From Dillenia suffruticosa (Eukaryota; Streptophyta; Magnoliopsida; Dilleniales; Dilleniaceae), in assembly GCA_033439265.1 (NCBI GenBank), contig JAVTVX010000012.1, positions 9,413,001-9,477,000 on the forward strand: DNA of 64,000 nt. Reading direction: 5' to 3'. Of the stretch, positions 61,035 to 64,000 are shown one piece after another. The position numbers and the translations under genes are program-made. The notes under the pieces were generated by a model. That model did not search any database, was not told where the DNA came from, and saw only the letters and a list, made by a program, of their open reading frames with translations. Numbering within the stretch: position 1 is the first letter of the stretch; each line of letters starts with the position of its first letter.

Positions 61035-61085
61035 GGGAAAGAGAAAGAGAGAGGGAGAGAAGAGAGAGGGAAAGAGAGAGAGAGG

Positions 61086-61129
<44 letters not shown>

Positions 61130-61130
61130 A
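61035..61130. repeat. GA-rich microsatellite
   Basis: GAGAGA with GGGA interruptions, ending in about 14 pure GA units. Confidence 0.9.
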
Positions 61131-61221
61131 AATGGAAGATAAATTAGGGCTTTAAGCCCTAATTTTAAGTATCCTTTTTTTTTTTTGTTTTTTTTTTCTG
61201 GGTATTACATTTTCTAACCCC

Positions 61222-61950
61222 CTAAAAACAAGTCTCGTCCTCGAGACTAAAAGAAACTATACAGAGAAAATTTGAGGGATCTGAGATGTACTTCCTCAAC
61301 ACTGATACATGAAAGACATCATGGATCCGAGATAGTTCATCTGGCAGCTCTAGCCTGTATGCCACGCTCCCAACCCTACTGAGGATACGGAATGGGGTAA
61401 TGTATCTGAGACTCAACTTGCCCCGCTGCCGATGTCGTACTAGTCCCCTCAAGGGAGAAATCCTCAAGAACACCATATCGCCCACCTCAAACTCTAAAGG
61501 TCGGCGTCTTCGATCCGCATATGCCCTCTATCTATCTTGGGCGGCTTTCATCCGCTCGCGGATCACTCTGACCTTTTCTTTAGTCTCCTCGACTAGCTCA
61601 ACAGTGGTAAGGCGTCTCTCGCCTACCTTATCCCAGTACAACGGGGTACGACACTTCCTACCATAGAGTGCCTCATAGGGTGGTATGCCGATTCTGGCTT
61701 GATAACTATTATTATACGCAAACTCCATCAGTGATAAATGCCTGTACCAACTATCCCGAAAATCCATAACACAAACTCGAAGTAAATCCTCGAGCGTCTG
61801 AATGGTCTTCTCCGACTTACCATCTGTCTGTGGGTGATATGCTGTACTAAAACTAGGCCGCGTGCCCAAAGCCTCTTGCATTCTGGGCTCAACACGCTTC
61901 TACTGTGACTAAGGAGAAAATGTACGGACCGAGTAAATTAATTAGCTATC
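61222..61950 (-). pseudogene. Gypsy integrase region (fossil)
   Basis: Minus-strand pieces 61881-61528 (STAYHPQTDGKSEKTIQTLE, MEFAYNNSYQ, YEALYGRKCRTPLYW) and 61485-61222 (PFRILSRVGSVAYRLELP, DVFHVSVLRKYI) are diagnostic of Ty3/gypsy integrase core and C-terminal domains. Both pieces are open over long stretches. Confidence 0.92.
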
Positions 61951-61999
61951 ACCCAAATGGCATCATACTGTGCCAAAGTCCGATGCAACTCTACTACGA

Positions 62000-63000
62000 A
62001 GTCTATCGTGACACACTCCCACTCCCACTCAAGAATGGGGAAAAAAGAAAGGCTGTGAAGTACCAGCTAAACGCTGGTGCTCGGCCTTTTACCTATTGGC
62101 GAGCTAAACATCTTGCCACAAAATCTTAAATTTCTCGTTTCATATTAGGCAACCAATAACTATCCCGAATAATCCAATACATCTTGGTACTACCTGGATA
62201 AATGCTTAAGTTGAGGAGTGTGCCTCCTTAAGTATGGCCTTGCGGAAATCAATGTCAACTAAAATACAAATCCGTTCTCCAAACACTATCTATCCGTTCT
62301 CTCAGAATCCGAAGTCTCTGACATGGTTGAACAAGGTCTGCCTGTCCTCATATCTGGCTAATGATGCTTCTTACACATCATTAACTACACTGACTCCTAA
62401 GGTACGGAGTCCCACCAATAAAGAGGGGTAAGCACTCTCTCTGTCGTCTGAGAGTAAGACACTGAGCATGCTCCTCAACACTCTGCAAGCTGACTAGGAT
62501 GTCATCAGTGGAAACGATAACAAATCGATCTAGGAAATTCATAAAAGACCCGATCTATTCGGTCCATAAATGCAGCTAGGACATTGGTAAGCCCAAATGG
62601 CATGACCAAGGACTCAAAGTGTCCATTTTTTTTTTAGACAGATCCTCGACCCTAACCCGTAACCGAGTATAACGCAATCGAAGATTTATCTTCGAAAAGA
62701 CCTTATCACCGAGAAGCTGATCAAACAAATCATCGATGTGGGAAAATGAATATCAATCCTTGGTAGTGACCTTAGTCAACTGCCAATAATCCAAAACAAG
62801 TTTAAGTGTTCTATATTTCTTCTTTGCAAATAATACCGAAACACCCTAAGGTGTGGTGCTTGGATGGATGAATTATTTATCTAACAATTTATGTAATTAA
62901 ATCTTGAGCTCTCTCAGCTCAAATGGTACCATTCTATATGGCGGAATAAAAATAAGAGTAATCCCTAGAGCCAGATCAATCTCAAAATTGAACTTCCTAA
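62000..63000 (-). pseudogene. Gypsy reverse transcriptase / RNase H region (fossil)
   Basis: Lies between integrase and the protease end. The minus strand shows gypsy RT-like content near 62500-62800, including the stretch facing CCCAAATGGCATGACCAAGG. It is more decayed than the integrase; several breaks. Confidence 0.65.
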
Positions 63001-63550
63001 TAAATGATAATTAGGGTGGCTCCTCGGGAAATACTTCAGGAAACTTCTGTACCACCAGAATCTCATCAAGTCTCGGATTCTGTATGGTGGTGTCGATCAT
63101 ATGTGTCAGATTTGTCATACATTCTCGACGTATTATACGTCTGGCTTTCCTTACTAATACAATACCACGGGGTAACACCCGTCTCTCACTCGCAAACGTC
63201 AGTGGTGGCCCTTCAGGCCTCCAAAAATCATCTTTCTTGATAAAACAGTCTAAGGAAACTCTATAAGTATACAATTAATCTATCTCTAAGATGGCATCGA
63301 AATCTGTCATATCTAGTGGGATCAGATTTGCTCTCAGCACTGTCCCACCTGCCATGAGATCATACTCTCTTATACGAATCTCTAACCAAGTGCTCACCAA
63401 GAGGAGCGACAACTAATAGCTCCTCATCAAGTAACGATAACAGCCCATCCAACTGTTGAGCGAAAGAAACTCTCACATAGAAATAGTTCGACCCTGTGCC
63501 AATAAGAACACAAACGTCGACTCCATGTATTTCCATAGCACCAAGATTAA
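63001..63550 (-). pseudogene. Gypsy pol N-terminal / protease region (fossil)
   Basis: The minus strand at 63274-63011 ends in VQKFPEVFPEEPP, the linker found just before the gypsy RT. The FASERRVLPRGIVLVRKARR-like stretch upstream and the region to 63540 correspond to the protease part. Confidence 0.75.
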
Positions 63551-63602
63551 AAAAAAATAATAATAATAAAATAAAATAAAATAAAATAAAATAAAATAAA
63601 AA
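63549..63602. repeat. (AATAA)n-type microsatellite
   Basis: AATAAT units followed by about eight AAAAT pentamers. Confidence 0.9.
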
Positions 63603-64000
63603 GAATTTACTAAGAGTACGGAAAGAATAGGGATATACACCTGTATATCAAAATAGTTAAGCCTCTAGTACTGTAACAATCATGTTTGTACATATCATCA
63701 CAAAATACACGATTTCAAAAGAAACAGTGCATAAGGACTTCTAAACAGAAGGATCCGTAGGAGGATTACCCATGATCATATCTGGGCTCGCCAGAGCGTC
63801 CTCCTGAATCATCGCATACACAAGGGCCTACACCCTCAACTACTCTCGTGAAAACCTAATACTATATTGCTCCCGGCTGCAGTCCGTGGAGCAGTGTTAC
63901 TAGAATGCGCAGGTGTTCCCTGCTGTCCTACATGTGGTGTATTCCGATGACTCGAAGCCAACTAACTTCCAAGTCACAAATCAGGCCATAAACTCCTGAT

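Larger units (their letters stand above)
58675..61209 (-). repeat. Gypsy 3' LTR, 2.5 kb
   Basis: On the + strand it starts TGTCATGCCCCGAACCGGG and ends GGGTATTACA. Directly internal to it the minus strand has a G-rich polypurine-like tract (TTTTTAGGGGGTTAGAAAA). It contains a GC-rich part (60470-61020) and a GA-rich tract (61035-61130). Open frames inside it (for example 60375-61004) follow from composition. Confidence 0.85.
58675..64000 (-). mobile_element. Ty3/gypsy retrotransposon, minus strand, runs off the right edge
   Basis: Starts with a 2535-bp LTR (58675-61209) and continues with pol on the minus strand in the order expected for Ty3/gypsy: integrase (61222-61950), reverse transcriptase/RNase H (about 62000-63000), then protease and the gag end (63000-64000). 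It sits inside the LINE at 56.8-58.67 kb, so it is younger than that LINE. The pol region carries several breaks; integrase is the best-preserved part. The other LTR is outside the window. Confidence 0.9.

Noticed and set aside
60375-61155. Ala/Arg-rich frames of 116-209 codons on both strands
   Set aside because: They lie within the GC-rich and GA-rich parts of the gypsy LTR and reflect composition.

Overview
The window is nuclear DNA from a flowering plant, most likely a eudicot: it is AT-rich, intron-bearing, and packed with plant-type transposable elements (CACTA, Ty1/copia, Ty3/gypsy, plant L1-type LINEs, MITEs) plus fragments of the plastid genes ycf2 and ndhB. I found no convincing intact host protein gene. 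Almost everything recognisable is mobile-element sequence, plus two segmental duplications of non-coding DNA.

Layout. 0-2.3 kb: two LINE 3' ends carrying RNase H remnants, with a long GA microsatellite between them. 2.7-4.5 kb: two gag-only LTR-element fossils head to head, forming a large inverted repeat. 5.35-13.66 kb: a nearly identical direct duplication (about 3.3 kb copied). Its internal junction coincides with the right end of a 1.7-kb non-autonomous CACTA-like element (8284-9961). 13.665-24.678 kb: a complete-ended 11,014-bp CACTA transposon. It has CACTA termini, a 3-bp TCC target-site duplication, motif-rich ends, three internal blocks of a palindromic 30-bp repeat, a GC-rich island, a tnpD-like transposase gene (18.1-21.8 kb) and a tnpA/Transposase_24-like gene (22.1-24.06 kb). 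24.7-28.6 kb: AT-rich DNA without a recognised gene. 28.58-36.11 kb: a decayed minus-strand Ty1/copia element with both LTRs and a GCCTA target-site duplication. 36.1-38.0 kb: AT-rich DNA with a strongly pyrimidine-biased stretch.

38.06-42.69 and 51.9-56.56 kb are two copies of an older, diverged direct duplication of non-coding, promoter-like DNA. Between them lie a 387-bp MITE, a chimeric plastid-derived insert (ycf2 next to ndhB) and a minus-strand gypsy (Athila/Tat-type) fossil. 56.8-58.67 kb holds the 3' half of a minus-strand LINE. It is interrupted by a minus-strand Ty3/gypsy element whose 2.5-kb LTR begins at 58,675 and whose pol region runs off the right edge.

How the parts relate. 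The CACTA genes are the only set that forms a recognisable system. TnpD-like transposase would cut at the CACTACAAAAA termini. The TnpA-like protein would be expected to bind the repeated GCGACGAA/GGGACGAA motifs, and the GC-rich island resembles the control region of maize En/Spm. The same motif and terminus occur in the small elements at 8.3-10.0 and 12.9-13.66 kb, so these may once have been mobilised by the same machinery. The 11-kb copy carries several in-frame stops, one or two frameshifts and a weak splice site, so it is probably no longer autonomous although its ends are intact.
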